Part shown: positions 54,298-64,000 of the stretch, piece after piece
Numbering within the stretch: position 1 is the stretch's first letter
How the letters are laid out: each line of letters begins with the position of its first letter
Origin: an uncultured Burkholderiales bacterium
Lineage (GTDB): Bacteria; Pseudomonadota; Gammaproteobacteria; Burkholderiales; Burkholderiaceae_C
NCBI GenBank assembly: GCA_945952065.1
Contig: CAMFGY010000003.1
Location: 186,001 to 250,000 of the forward strand
DNA length: 64,000 bases
Direction: 5' to 3'
The notes under the pieces: generated by a model
What the model was told of the DNA's origin: nothing
The model's input: the letters and a program-made list of their open reading frames with translations, nothing else
The model's database searches: none
Made by a program: the position numbers and the translations under genes

Positions 54298-55300
54298 ACG
54301 CAGCCACACCCACACCCACACCAGAAAGAACCCGGCCCGTCTTGGCCATTCATGGGGGCGCGGGCACCTTGTTGCGCAGCCAAATGACGCCGGCCAAAGA
54401 GCGCGAGTATTTGGCGGCCATGGAATCGATTTTGCTGGCTGGTCAGGCGCAGCTGGCGGCAGGCGCGGCGGCCCTGGATGTGGTGGTGGAGGCCGTGCGA
54501 CGCTTGGAGGAATGTGAGCTCTTCAATGCCGGGCGTGGCGCGGTGTACACCGCGGCCGGAACGCATGAGTTGGATGCCAGCGTGATGGACGGCCGCAATT
54601 TGCAGGCGGGTGCGGTGGCGGGGGTGACGCGCACCCGCAACCCGGTGCTGGCGGCACGCGCGGTGATGCAGCACAGCGAGCACTTGATGTTCATTGGCGC
54701 CGCGGCCGATGCCTTTGCGGCGGCGCAGGGTTTGGCGCAGGTTGAGCCCGCCTGGTTTGGCACCGAGGCGCGCTTGGCCCAGTTGCGCCGAGCTCAAGAA
54801 ACCGACAGTGGCGCGCTCTTGGATCATGATGGGCAAAGCCAGGTCGCTGCCGCCAGTGGCCCAATCGACGAGCGCAGCAAGACCGGCACCGTGGGGGCCG
54901 TGGCCTTGGATGCCCAGGGTCATTTGGCCGCCGCCACTTCCACCGGCGGCATGACCAATAAGCGCCCCGGGCGGGTGGGAGATTCGCCCATCATCGGCGC
55001 GGGCTGCTATGCCAATGACGCGACGGTGGCGGTGTCTTGCACCGGCACCGGCGAAGCCTTCATGCGCAGCTGTGCGGCCTTTGATGTTTCCGCCTTGATG
55101 GCCTACGCGGGTCTGGATCTGGCTGCGGCGGCCGAGCGCGTGGTGCACCAGCACTTGCCCCAGGTGGGCGGCAGTGGCGGCTTGATTGCGGTCTCGGCGC
55201 GGGGCGAGATCAGCCTGTGCTTCAACTCCGAAGGCATGTACCGCGGCCATGTGCGCGGCGATGAGGCACCGGCGGTGGCCATTTACGGCGAGGCCGGCGA

Positions 55301-55304
<4 letters not shown>
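54294..55304 (+). CDS. iaaA: Isoaspartyl peptidase/L-asparaginase, Ntn-hydrolase
   Basis: A 336-residue protein of the plant-type asparaginase family, which autocleaves before a Thr nucleophile. The site is SKTGTVGAV, with Thr199 matching Thr179 of the E. coli EcAIII enzyme, followed by [20 protein letters not shown] (substrate loop) and SCTGTGEAF. It cleaves isoaspartyl dipeptides, such as beta-Asp-Leu. Overlaps the regulator by four bases and gsiA by four bases; AGGA precedes the ATG. Confidence 0.94.
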
Positions 55305-57157
<1,853 letters not shown>

Positions 57158-57220
57158 GCCGGGCGCCTTGCCCGCCAAGCCGGAATGAATGTGTTTTTTT
57201 TGAAACGGGGAGACGAGCCG

Positions 57221-58768
57221 ATGAATGCAAGAAATGTGCTGACCGCGCTGGGTTTGGCTGCAGCGCTGGCAGCCACCCTGGGCAGCAGCCCGGCGCTGGC
57301 GCAAGACAAAACCGCCGTCTTTGCGGTGGAGAACACTTTTGCCTCGCTGGACCCCTATGACACCAATGTCACCCTGGACTTGTCGGTGTGCAAAAGTTTT
57401 TATCAAGGGCTCTACACCTTTGACAAAGACTTGAAGGTCACGCCTCAACTGGCCGAGAGCTATGAGACCGCCAAGGCGGGCCTGATCTACACCTTCAAGC
57501 TCAAGAAGGGCATCAAATTCCATGACGGCAGCGACTTCAATGCGGCGGCGGTCAAGGCGGTGTTTGACCGGGTGACCAACCCCGAGAACAAGCTCAAGCG
57601 CTACAACCTGTTCTCCAATATCGACAGCACCACGGTGATCGACGATCACACCGTCAAGATCACGCTCAAGCGTCCCTTCTCGGCCTTCATCAACCAGCTG
57701 GCGCATCCTTCGGCCGTGATGATTTCGCCCACCGCGCTGGCCAAATACGGCAAGCAAATCGGCATGAATCCGGTCGGGACCGGCCCCTTCAAGTTTGTCG
57801 AGTGGAAGCAGCCTGACCATGTCAAGGTGGTGAAGAACGACAAGTACTGGAAGCCCGGTTGGCCCAAGCTGGACGCCATCGTGTGGAAGCCGGTCGGCGA
57901 CAGCAACACCCGCACCGCCATGTTGCAAGCCGGAGAAGCGCATTTCACCGCGCCGCTGCCGGTGGAGCAGGCCGAGAACCTGATGCAAAACCCCAAGCTG
58001 GATGTGGTCAGCGGGCCGGGAATTTTTGCCCAGTACCTGTCGATGAACACCATGAAAAAGCCCTTCAACGATGTGCGGGTGCGCCATGCCATCAACCACG
58101 CCATCAACAAAGACGCGCTCGCCAAAGTGCTCTACAAAGGCTATGCCACACCGGCCGAGGGGCCGGTGCCGATCGGCGTGGAATACGCCGTCAAGACCGG
58201 TCGTTACGACTACAACCCAGCAAAGGCCCGTGACTTGCTCAAGGCCGCCGGCTACCCCAATGGCTTCGAGACCGAGCTTTGGGCCGCCAACACCAGCATT
58301 GCGCAAAAAGGCACGCAGTTCTTGCAGCAACAACTGGCACAGGTGGGCATCAAGGCCAAGATCAGCCTGATGGAAACCGGCCAGCGGGTGCAGCAATTGG
58401 AGAATGTGCAAAAGCCTGAGGATGCGGCGGTGCGCTTGTACTTTGCGGGTTGGTCTTCCAGCACCGGCGAAGCGGATTGGGGCCTGCGTCCGCTGTTTGC
58501 CACCGAGTCGCAGCCTCCCAAGCTGCAGAACTTTGCCTACTACAGCAATGCCGAGTTCGACGATTTGCTCTATGAAGCGCTGGGCACCGCCGACCGCGAG
58601 AAAAAAGCCAAGGCCTATGCCCGAGCCCAAGAGATTGTTCATAAAGAGGCGCCTTGGGCTTTTTTGGTGACCCGCAAGGTCGCCTACGCCAAGAGCAAAA
58701 GCCTCAAGGGCATTTATCAAATGCCGGACAACAGCTTCTTCTTTGAAGATGTGCAGTTCAGCAAGTAA
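57221..58768 (+). CDS. gsiB: Periplasmic peptide/glutathione-binding protein GsiB-like
   Basis: A 515-residue solute-binding protein of the SBP_bac_5 family. The signal peptide ends PALAQD (cleavage about residue 28); the protein lacks a lipobox. Family segments are [39 protein letters not shown] and [19 protein letters not shown]. The ATG at 57221 follows GGGGAGA; an upstream in-frame ATG adds 12 residues. It binds the peptide for GsiCD. Confidence 0.93.
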   Translation: MNARNVLTALGLAAALAATLGSSPALAQDKTAVFAVENTFASLDPYDTNVTLDLSVCKSFYQGLYTFDKDLKVTPQLAESYETAKAGLIYTFKLKKGIKFHDGSDFNAAAVKAVFDRVTNPENKLKRYNLFSNIDSTTVIDDHTVKITLKRPFSAFINQLAHPSAVMISPTALAKYGKQIGMNPVGTGPFKFVEWKQPDHVKVVKNDKYWKPGWPKLDAIVWKPVGDSNTRTAMLQAGEAHFTAPLPVEQAENLMQNPKLDVVSGPGIFAQYLSMNTMKKPFNDVRVRHAINHAINKDALAKVLYKGYATPAEGPVPIGVEYAVKTGRYDYNPAKARDLLKAAGYPNGFETELWAANTSIAQKGTQFLQQQLAQVGIKAKISLMETGQRVQQLENVQKPEDAAVRLYFAGWSSSTGEADWGLRPLFATESQPPKLQNFAYYSNAEFDDLLYEALGTADREKKAKAYARAQEIVHKEAPWAFLVTRKVAYAKSKSLKGIYQMPDNSFFFEDVQFSK

Positions 58769-58809
58769 GCCGCTTCGCTGCTGCCCCAGCCGAACCTGAG
58801 TGCGCGCCC

Positions 58810-59730
58810 ATGTTCCAGTACCTTCTCAAACGCTTGGCGGGTTTGTTGCCAACCTTGCTGATCGTGGCGGTGTTTGTGTTTTTCTTTGTGCACCTGCTGC
58901 CGGGCGACCCCGCGCGTTTGGCGGCCGGGGCCGAAGCTGACCCCGAAACCGTGGAACTGGTGCGCCGCGATCTGGGCTTGGACAAGCCGCTGCTGGAGCA
59001 GTTCCAGCGCTTTGTGGGCGGCGCATTGCAGGGCGACTTTGGGCACTCGATCCGGACCAAACGACCTGTGATCGATGAGATCGCCGATCGCTTCCCCTAC
59101 ACCTTGAAACTGACGCTGGCGGCCATGGGCTGGTCGGTGCTCTTCGGCCTGGTGATCGGGGTGATGGCCGCTGTCAAGCGCAATCGCTGGCAAGACCGCT
59201 TGGGCATGACCTTGGCGGTGTCGGGCATCTCGTTCCCGTCTTTTGCCTTGGGCCTGCTCTTGATGATGGTGTTTGCGGTCGGCTTGGGCTGGCTGCCCAC
59301 CGTGGGCGCGGACAGCTGGCGCCACTATGTGCTGCCCTCGCTGACCTTGGGTGCAGGCGTGGCGGCGGTGATGGCGCGCTTCACCCGCTCCTCCTTCGTG
59401 GACATCTTGCATGAGGACTACATCCGCACTGCGCGTGCCAAAGGGGTGTCGGAAGCCGGCGTGGTGCTCAAGCATGGTTTGCGCAATGCCTTGATCCCGG
59501 TCGTCACCATGATGGGCTTGCAGTTCGGCTTTCTGCTGGGCGGCTCCATCGTGGTGGAGAAGGTGTTCAACTGGCCGGGCATGGGGCGGCTCTTGGTGGA
59601 TGCCGTCGAGATGCGCGATTACCCCGTGATTCAGGCCGAGGTGCTGCTGTTCTCGCTGCAGTTCATCTTGATCAATTTGATCGTGGACCTGCTCTATGGC
59701 CTCATCAATCCGACCATTCGTTACAAGTGA
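58810..59730 (+). CDS. gsiC: Peptide/glutathione ABC transporter permease GsiC-like
   Basis: A 306-residue permease with six helices. The N-terminal [20 protein letters not shown] leads to the conserved loop [20 protein letters not shown] and [20 protein letters not shown]. It forms the channel with GsiD. It starts 41 bases after gsiB and the stop is one base from the gsiD start. Confidence 0.95.
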   Translation: MFQYLLKRLAGLLPTLLIVAVFVFFFVHLLPGDPARLAAGAEADPETVELVRRDLGLDKPLLEQFQRFVGGALQGDFGHSIRTKRPVIDEIADRFPYTLKLTLAAMGWSVLFGLVIGVMAAVKRNRWQDRLGMTLAVSGISFPSFALGLLLMMVFAVGLGWLPTVGADSWRHYVLPSLTLGAGVAAVMARFTRSSFVDILHEDYIRTARAKGVSEAGVVLKHGLRNALIPVVTMMGLQFGFLLGGSIVVEKVFNWPGMGRLLVDAVEMRDYPVIQAEVLLFSLQFILINLIVDLLYGLINPTIRYK

Positions 59731-59731
59731 T

Positions 59732-60637
59732 ATGAGCGCTTCCTCGAGTCATTCACTGAGCTCAGCGGGTGCTTCAAGCCCTGCAGTGCGCACTCCCGCC
59801 AGCGAGTTTTGGCGCAAGTTCAAAAAGCAGCGCGTGGCCTTGGTGGCGCTGGGCTTTGTCTTGTTGCTGATGCTGTTGGCCGTGCTTGCGCCCTGGATCA
59901 CGCCGTATGACGCGGAGAACTTCTTTGACTACGATCGCATCAATGCCACGCCATCGGCCGAGCATTGGTTTGGCGTTGATGCCCTGGGCCGCGACATCTT
60001 CAGCCGCATCTTGATGGGCGCGCGGGTGTCCTTGACGGCAGGCTTGGTCTCGGTGGCGGTGGGCTCAGTCCTCGGCACCAGCCTGGGTCTGTTGGCGGGC
60101 TATTTCGAAGGCGGGTGGGACCGCATCATCATGCGCTTGTGTGATGTCTTGTTTGCCTTCCCGGGCATTTTGCTGGCCATCGGCATCGTGGCGATTTTGG
60201 GGGGCGGCATGGTCAATGTGATCATCGCTGTGGCGGTGTTCTCGATCCCAACCTTTGCGCGCTTGGTGCGCGGCAATACGCTGGCCCTCAAGCATCTGAC
60301 CTATGTGGAGGCGGCGCGTTCCATCGGCGCTTCCGACTGGACCATCATCACCCGGCACATCTTGCCCGGCACGGTGTCGACCGTGGTCGTCTTCTTCACC
60401 ATGCGCATCGGCACTTCCATCATCACCGCGGCCAGTTTGAGCTTTCTGGGCATGGGCGCTCAGCCGCCCACGCCGGAGTGGGGCGCCATGCTGAACGAGG
60501 CACGCAGCGATATGGTCAATGCGCCGCACATTGCCTTGATTCCTAGCCTTGCGATTTTTCTGACTGTGCTGGCCTTCAATTTGCTGGGCGACGGCTTGCG
60601 CGATGCGCTGGACCCAAAGCTCGACAGCAGCCGTTGA
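59732..60637 (+). CDS. gsiD: Peptide/glutathione ABC transporter permease GsiD-like
   Basis: A 301-residue permease of the DppC/OppC type with six helices and an N-terminal cytoplasmic tail. Typical are [39 protein letters not shown] (EAA loop) and [19 protein letters not shown]. The start at 59732 follows the gsiC stop by one base. The stop overlaps dmpA by one base (TGATG), so dmpA is coupled to the transporter. Confidence 0.95.
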   Translation: MSASSSHSLSSAGASSPAVRTPASEFWRKFKKQRVALVALGFVLLLMLLAVLAPWITPYDAENFFDYDRINATPSAEHWFGVDALGRDIFSRILMGARVSLTAGLVSVAVGSVLGTSLGLLAGYFEGGWDRIIMRLCDVLFAFPGILLAIGIVAILGGGMVNVIIAVAVFSIPTFARLVRGNTLALKHLTYVEAARSIGASDWTIITRHILPGTVSTVVVFFTMRIGTSIITAASLSFLGMGAQPPTPEWGAMLNEARSDMVNAPHIALIPSLAIFLTVLAFNLLGDGLRDALDPKLDSSR

Positions 60638-61767
60638 TGCCCATGCCCAAGCCCCTGCCTTCTTCGATGTCTGATCCGAGCCAGTTTCCGCGCATCGGGG
60701 TTTTGCCCAGCGGCCCGCTGGACAGTCTGGCCGATGTGGCGGGCGTCAGCGTCGGCCATTGCACCTTGGACGCTGGCGCGGTGCAAACCGGGGTGACGCT
60801 GATCCGGCCGCATGCCGGGGATATGTTCCTCAACAAGGTGCCGGCGGGCGTGGCGGTTTTGAATGGCTTTGGAAAAAGCATGGGCCTCTTGCAATTGCAG
60901 GAGCTGGGGCAGTTGGAAACGCCCTTGGTGATGGGCAGCACTTTTGCGGTGGGCACTTTGGCCACCGCCCTGAGCCGGCAAGCAATTGCCCAGCACACCG
61001 AGATCGGACGCGATTGGCCCACCGTCAACCCCCTAGTGCTGGAGTGCAATGATGGCTACTTGAATGATGCGCAGGCTTTTGCGGTGCAGGCCGAGCATTT
61101 GGCGGCTGCGGCGGCCGATGCTCGGCTGGACTTTGCCCAGGGCAGTGTGGGGGCCGGGCGCGGCATGAGTGCTTTTGGTTTGAAGGGCGGCATTGGCTCC
61201 GCTTCTCGGCGGGTGCGGGCCGGCGCTGAGCCCTGTACGGTGGCGGCCTTGGTATTGGCCAATTTTGGCCGGCCGCAAGCCTTGACGATTCAGGGGCGGG
61301 TGCTAGGCCCCTTGCTGCAAGAACGGCTGAATGCGGCGGCTGCGGCAGGCGTGGGGCCGAGCTCGCCTGAAAACATGCAGGTCGAAAAGGGCTCCATCAT
61401 CTTGGTTCTCGCGACCGACGCCCCCTTGGATGCGCGCCAGCTGGGGCGATTGGCCCGGCGCGCAGGCGCTGGTTTGGCGCGAACGGGATCCGACTATGGC
61501 CATGGCAGCGGCGATATCGCCTTGGCGTTCTCAAGCGCCTACACCTTGCCGCATCGGCTCAGCGAGCCGATGCCGAGCATCGCCATGCTGCATGAAGCCT
61601 GCCTGGACCCCTTGTTCCAGGCCGCCGCCGAGGCCTGCGAACAAGCCATCGTCAAGGCCTTGTTCGCTGCCAGCTCGGTGCGCGGGCGCAATGGCCACAC
61701 ACGTCTGGGGCTGAGTGAACTGATGCCGGATTGGCCCGCCTATGTCAGCGCCGGGCCGCAGCGCTGA
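60637..61767 (+). CDS. DmpA/BapA-type aminopeptidase, P1 family
   Basis: A 376-residue Ntn-like self-processing peptidase (family S58). The cleavage and nucleophile site GGIGSASR places Gly187-Ser188 as the bond, equivalent to Gly249-Ser250 of DmpA. The family cleaves N-terminal D- or beta-amino acid residues from peptides. It is the last gene of the iaaA-gsiABCD unit, coupled to gsiD and followed by a terminator. With IaaA it suggests cleavage of unusual peptide bonds after uptake. Confidence 0.9.
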   Translation: MPMPKPLPSSMSDPSQFPRIGVLPSGPLDSLADVAGVSVGHCTLDAGAVQTGVTLIRPHAGDMFLNKVPAGVAVLNGFGKSMGLLQLQELGQLETPLVMGSTFAVGTLATALSRQAIAQHTEIGRDWPTVNPLVLECNDGYLNDAQAFAVQAEHLAAAAADARLDFAQGSVGAGRGMSAFGLKGGIGSASRRVRAGAEPCTVAALVLANFGRPQALTIQGRVLGPLLQERLNAAAAAGVGPSSPENMQVEKGSIILVLATDAPLDARQLGRLARRAGAGLARTGSDYGHGSGDIALAFSSAYTLPHRLSEPMPSIAMLHEACLDPLFQAAAEACEQAIVKALFAASSVRGRNGHTRLGLSELMPDWPAYVSAGPQR

Positions 61768-61782
61768 GGCCACACAAAATGA

Positions 61783-61810
61783 AAAAAGCGGCCCTGGGGC
61801 CGCTTTCTTG
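61783..61810 (+). terminator. Terminator of the gsi-dmpA operon
   Basis: Stem AAAGCGGCC/GGCCGCTTT with a four-base loop, followed by CTT. It lies between dmpA and the convergent PEP-CTERM gene. Confidence 0.75.
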
Positions 61811-61851
61811 ATGAGGGGCAGACTTGATGAAAGCTGCCGCTGCAGGATGAA

Positions 61852-62793
61852 TCAACGCTTGTTGTTGACTTGGCGGCGTGTGTAGACCACACCAAACAGG
61901 GCCAAACCAGCCAGGGCCAGGGAACCCGGCTCAGGCACGCCATTGCTCTGCGGCGTCACGCTGACCAGCGTTTGGCTGGTGGCCGAGTTGAACACGGTGA
62001 AGGTGTAGTTGGTGGCCTTGCCGGTGCCGATGCCGGCCCAGTTGCCGGTGTTCAGGGCGGTCAGGTAGGTGTTGATCTGGGTGCGCAGCGCGCTGCTGTA
62101 GCCGCCAGATGCTGTCGAAGCCAAGTCGTTCACGCCGCCCGCAATGGTGCCCTCGCGCAGGCCGCCGGTTGTGGAGCTGTAGTTGGCGTAGGTGCCAGCC
62201 GTGGCGCCGGCCTTGGTGTCACCGAGGATTTCCCACAGCGCATACTGGAAGGCGGCCGACTTGGTCGCGTTGTTGCTCAGCGTTGCATCCGCATAGGCAT
62301 AGCTGAACAGCTCAGTGATCTTGTTCAAGACACGGGTATTGCCAGCGCCACCGGCTGCTTGATCTTCGTACTTGCTGCTGCCAGCGCCGCCGACGGTGGC
62401 GTAGTCGCCGCCCTTGGCGAATTGTTCGTTGTAGGTGGTCAGCGCGGCGGGGGTGCCCGTCGTGGTGATGAACTGACTCAATGCAGCGTTACCGGCTCCG
62501 GTCAACTTGGTGTAAGTCATCGGGCTGGTGATGTAGGTCAAGGGATCCAGGCAGTACACCCAGAACGACGGGCCATTGGTCGACTCTTTGTAGTTGCCGG
62601 CACCCAGGGTCGCGGGCTTCTTCACCAAGGCTTCGCCAAAGGTCAGGTTCTCGGCACGGTATTGGTTGGTCGCACCGCCATCTTGAAGCGTGACAGTCTG
62701 AGCTTGGCTCAGGCCGGCGCTCAGGCTCAGCACGGCGACTGCGGCGGCTTGGCAGAACAAGGCGGTCTTGGCGGCAGGGAACGTGAGTTTCAT
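61852..62793 (-). CDS. PEP-CTERM protein with candidate Cys/Gln thioester domain
   Basis: A 313-residue exported protein. It has a signal peptide (cleavage about residue 31), a globular region (35-280) and a PEP-CTERM sorting tail: VPEPGS near 286-291, a hydrophobic segment, and RRQVNNKR, directing exosortase processing. The only Cys outside the signal peptide is Cys81 in FWVYCLD; Gln183 lies in AAFQYALWEI. These match the two motifs of thioester domains known in Gram-positive adhesins. Function is otherwise unknown. The ATG at 62793 lacks a strong ribosome site. Confidence 0.85.
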   Translation of the reverse strand: MKLTFPAAKTALFCQAAAVAVLSLSAGLSQAQTVTLQDGGATNQYRAENLTFGEALVKKPATLGAGNYKESTNGPSFWVYCLDPLTYITSPMTYTKLTGAGNAALSQFITTTGTPAALTTYNEQFAKGGDYATVGGAGSSKYEDQAAGGAGNTRVLNKITELFSYAYADATLSNNATKSAAFQYALWEILGDTKAGATAGTYANYSSTTGGLREGTIAGGVNDLASTASGGYSSALRTQINTYLTALNTGNWAGIGTGKATNYTFTVFNSATSQTLVSVTPQSNGVPEPGSLALAGLALFGVVYTRRQVNNKR

Positions 62794-62871
62794 GATGTGA
62801 GAGCCTGTTGACGCTTTTCCAGCGGTATTTTGATGCTGGGGCGAATCGTAACGTTTAGTTTCGGGGGAACA

Positions 62872-62889
62872 ACCCCGTGAACGCGGGGT
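62872..62889. terminator. Hairpin between the PrsT-like and PEP-CTERM genes
   Basis: ACCCCG/CGGGGT with a six-base loop. On the minus strand it is followed by a weak T-containing stretch, so it may be an attenuator or terminator for the gene ending at 62973. Confidence 0.4.
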
Positions 62890-62972
62890 CGGCGCAGCAG
62901 TAGCCCATGTTTTTCGGGCTGCCGTGACGGAGTGCTGGTTTTCCCTGGCTGGCACGCGGCAGTCTCCGGGGC

Positions 62973-64000
62973 TCAGAGCCCCAGTTCTTGCTTCAAAGCG
63001 TTCAGTTCCTTGCTTTCTGCTGGGCGATTGGGCGCATTCAAGGCGGCGGACAGCTCTTCTTTCGCTTCAGCTTTGCGGCCCGACTTGGACAAAGCATAGG
63101 CCAGATGGAAGCGAATGCTGCCGTTGCTGGGGTCGCGCAAGCGGGCCTCACGCAAATGGCGCAGCGAAAGGTCATATTTACCTTGCAAGGCCAAGACCCA
63201 ACCCAGGGTGTCGGCCGCCTCGGCGCTGGCCGGCGCCAATTTCAGAGCTTGTTCTGCTGTGCCCAGGGCTTTGGCGTCGCCCATGCTTTGCAACAAGACG
63301 GCGTAGCTGCTCATGGCGCCTACGTCTTTGGGGTTCAAGGCCAGCAATTGCACAAAGCTCTTGGCTGCTGCCTCGTTCTTGCCCAAATTGGTCTGCAACT
63401 CGGCGAGCGCCCGCAGCAAGCCGGTGTCTTGGGGTGCTTTTTTCGACTGCGTCTCAATCAAGGCCAAGGCCTTGTCGGCCTCGCCATTGGCCACAAATGC
63501 CCGCGCCAAAAGCATGGCGTGTTGAACCGACGGAGCTTTGTCCAAGACCTGACGGTAGGCCGCTTGGGCCGCAGGAAACTGCCGACGCAACATGGCCACA
63601 TTGCCATTGGCCAGCAAAGTGGACGGATGGGCGGCATGTTTGCTGTTCAGCGCCTTCAGGGCCGCGTCCAGCTTGGCTGGGTCGCCTTTCAGGGCTTCGA
63701 TTTCCACTTGGAAGACCAAGGCTTGCAAGTCATTGGGATCGGCTTGCAGCGCTTTTTGCGCACTGTACGCGGCCCCTTCCAGATTGCCGGCTTGAATCAA
63801 CAGTCGGCCAATGTGCACCTGTTGAGCAGCGTCAAAGTCGGCCAAACGGCTCGCGTCTTGGAACAGGGTTCGGGCGCTTGCCTTGTCGCCGGCCGCCAGA
63901 TAAGCCCGACCCAGGGCCAGCATGACGGGAGGGCGATTGGGCAGCTTGGCATTCAAGGTCTTGCCGACGGCAATGGCTTTGTCGGCCTGGGCCTGACCCA
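62973..64000 (-). CDS. PrsT-like TPR protein of the PEP-CTERM system, 3' part
   Basis: At least 342 residues of a long tetratricopeptide-repeat protein, open through the right edge, so the start is outside. About nine TPR units are visible with spaced Ala, Leu, Gly and Pro (LALGRAYLAAGDKASARTLF, LGWVLALQGKYDLSLRHLR). Repeats of this type end PrsT, encoded in exosortase/EPS clusters, and the PEP-CTERM gene downstream supports that reading. A generic TPR protein remains possible without its N-terminus. Confidence 0.75.
   Translation of the reverse strand, partial: GQAQADKAIAVGKTLNAKLPNRPPVMLALGRAYLAAGDKASARTLFQDASRLADFDAAQQVHIGRLLIQAGNLEGAAYSAQKALQADPNDLQALVFQVEIEALKGDPAKLDAALKALNSKHAAHPSTLLANGNVAMLRRQFPAAQAAYRQVLDKAPSVQHAMLLARAFVANGEADKALALIETQSKKAPQDTGLLRALAELQTNLGKNEAAAKSFVQLLALNPKDVGAMSSYAVLLQSMGDAKALGTAEQALKLAPASAEAADTLGWVLALQGKYDLSLRHLREARLRDPSNGSIRFHLAYALSKSGRKAEAKEELSAALNAPNRPAESKELNALKQELGL

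Overview
The window is G+C-rich chromosomal DNA from a betaproteobacterium, most likely a Burkholderiales member of the Comamonadaceae/Sphaerotilaceae (Rubrivivax-Leptothrix-Roseateles) type. The evidence is gene content: a cco cluster next to fnr and hemN, tandem monomeric and dimeric isocitrate dehydrogenases, ribF-ileS-lspA, clpS-clpA, and a PEP-CTERM protein beside a PrsT-like TPR gene. No rRNA, phage, IS element or CRISPR array was seen. Genes are tightly packed, with many ATGA or TGATG stop/start overlaps.

Positions 1-9.7 kb form a microaerobic respiration block. It holds the 3' end of the copper P-type ATPase ccoI, then ccoS, ccoNOQP, ccoG, a short FixH-like gene, a small membrane protein, divergent fnr and hemN, and a TauE/UreH-like membrane protein. 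Two FNR-type sites explain its regulation: a perfect TTGAT-N4-ATCAA between fnr and hemN, and a one-mismatch site inside the 3' end of ccoS, upstream of ccoN.

Positions 9.8-26.5 kb are housekeeping: two isocitrate dehydrogenases, a cold-shock protein, clpS-clpA, a ppiA-ppiB-lpxH-mtfA operon, a TPR protein, cysS, an AlkA-like glycosylase, accA, tilS, lysC and a tRNA-Ser(GCU).

Positions 26.8-45.6 kb are more accessory. They contain two diguanylate cyclases, an orphan ParB-like protein, ChrA, YbaK, DUF1289, a DsbA-family isomerase, an MFS carrier with a large periplasmic insert, an outer-membrane beta-barrel, two orphan histidine kinases, two EamA exporters, an SDR, a CsgG-like protein and a DUF2189 protein.

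Positions 45.6-53.1 kb hold ribF-ileS-lspA, a hybrid histidine kinase and RsuA.

Positions 53.3-61.8 kb are a peptide uptake and cleavage operon: an RpiR-family regulator with a clear palindromic operator, isoaspartyl peptidase, the ABC transporter gsiABCD and a DmpA-type aminopeptidase.

The right end carries a PEP-CTERM protein with a candidate Cys/Gln thioester pair and the 3' part of a PrsT-like TPR gene. The most interesting points are the possible thioester adhesin, the RpiR operator with its peptide operon, and the two FNR sites.
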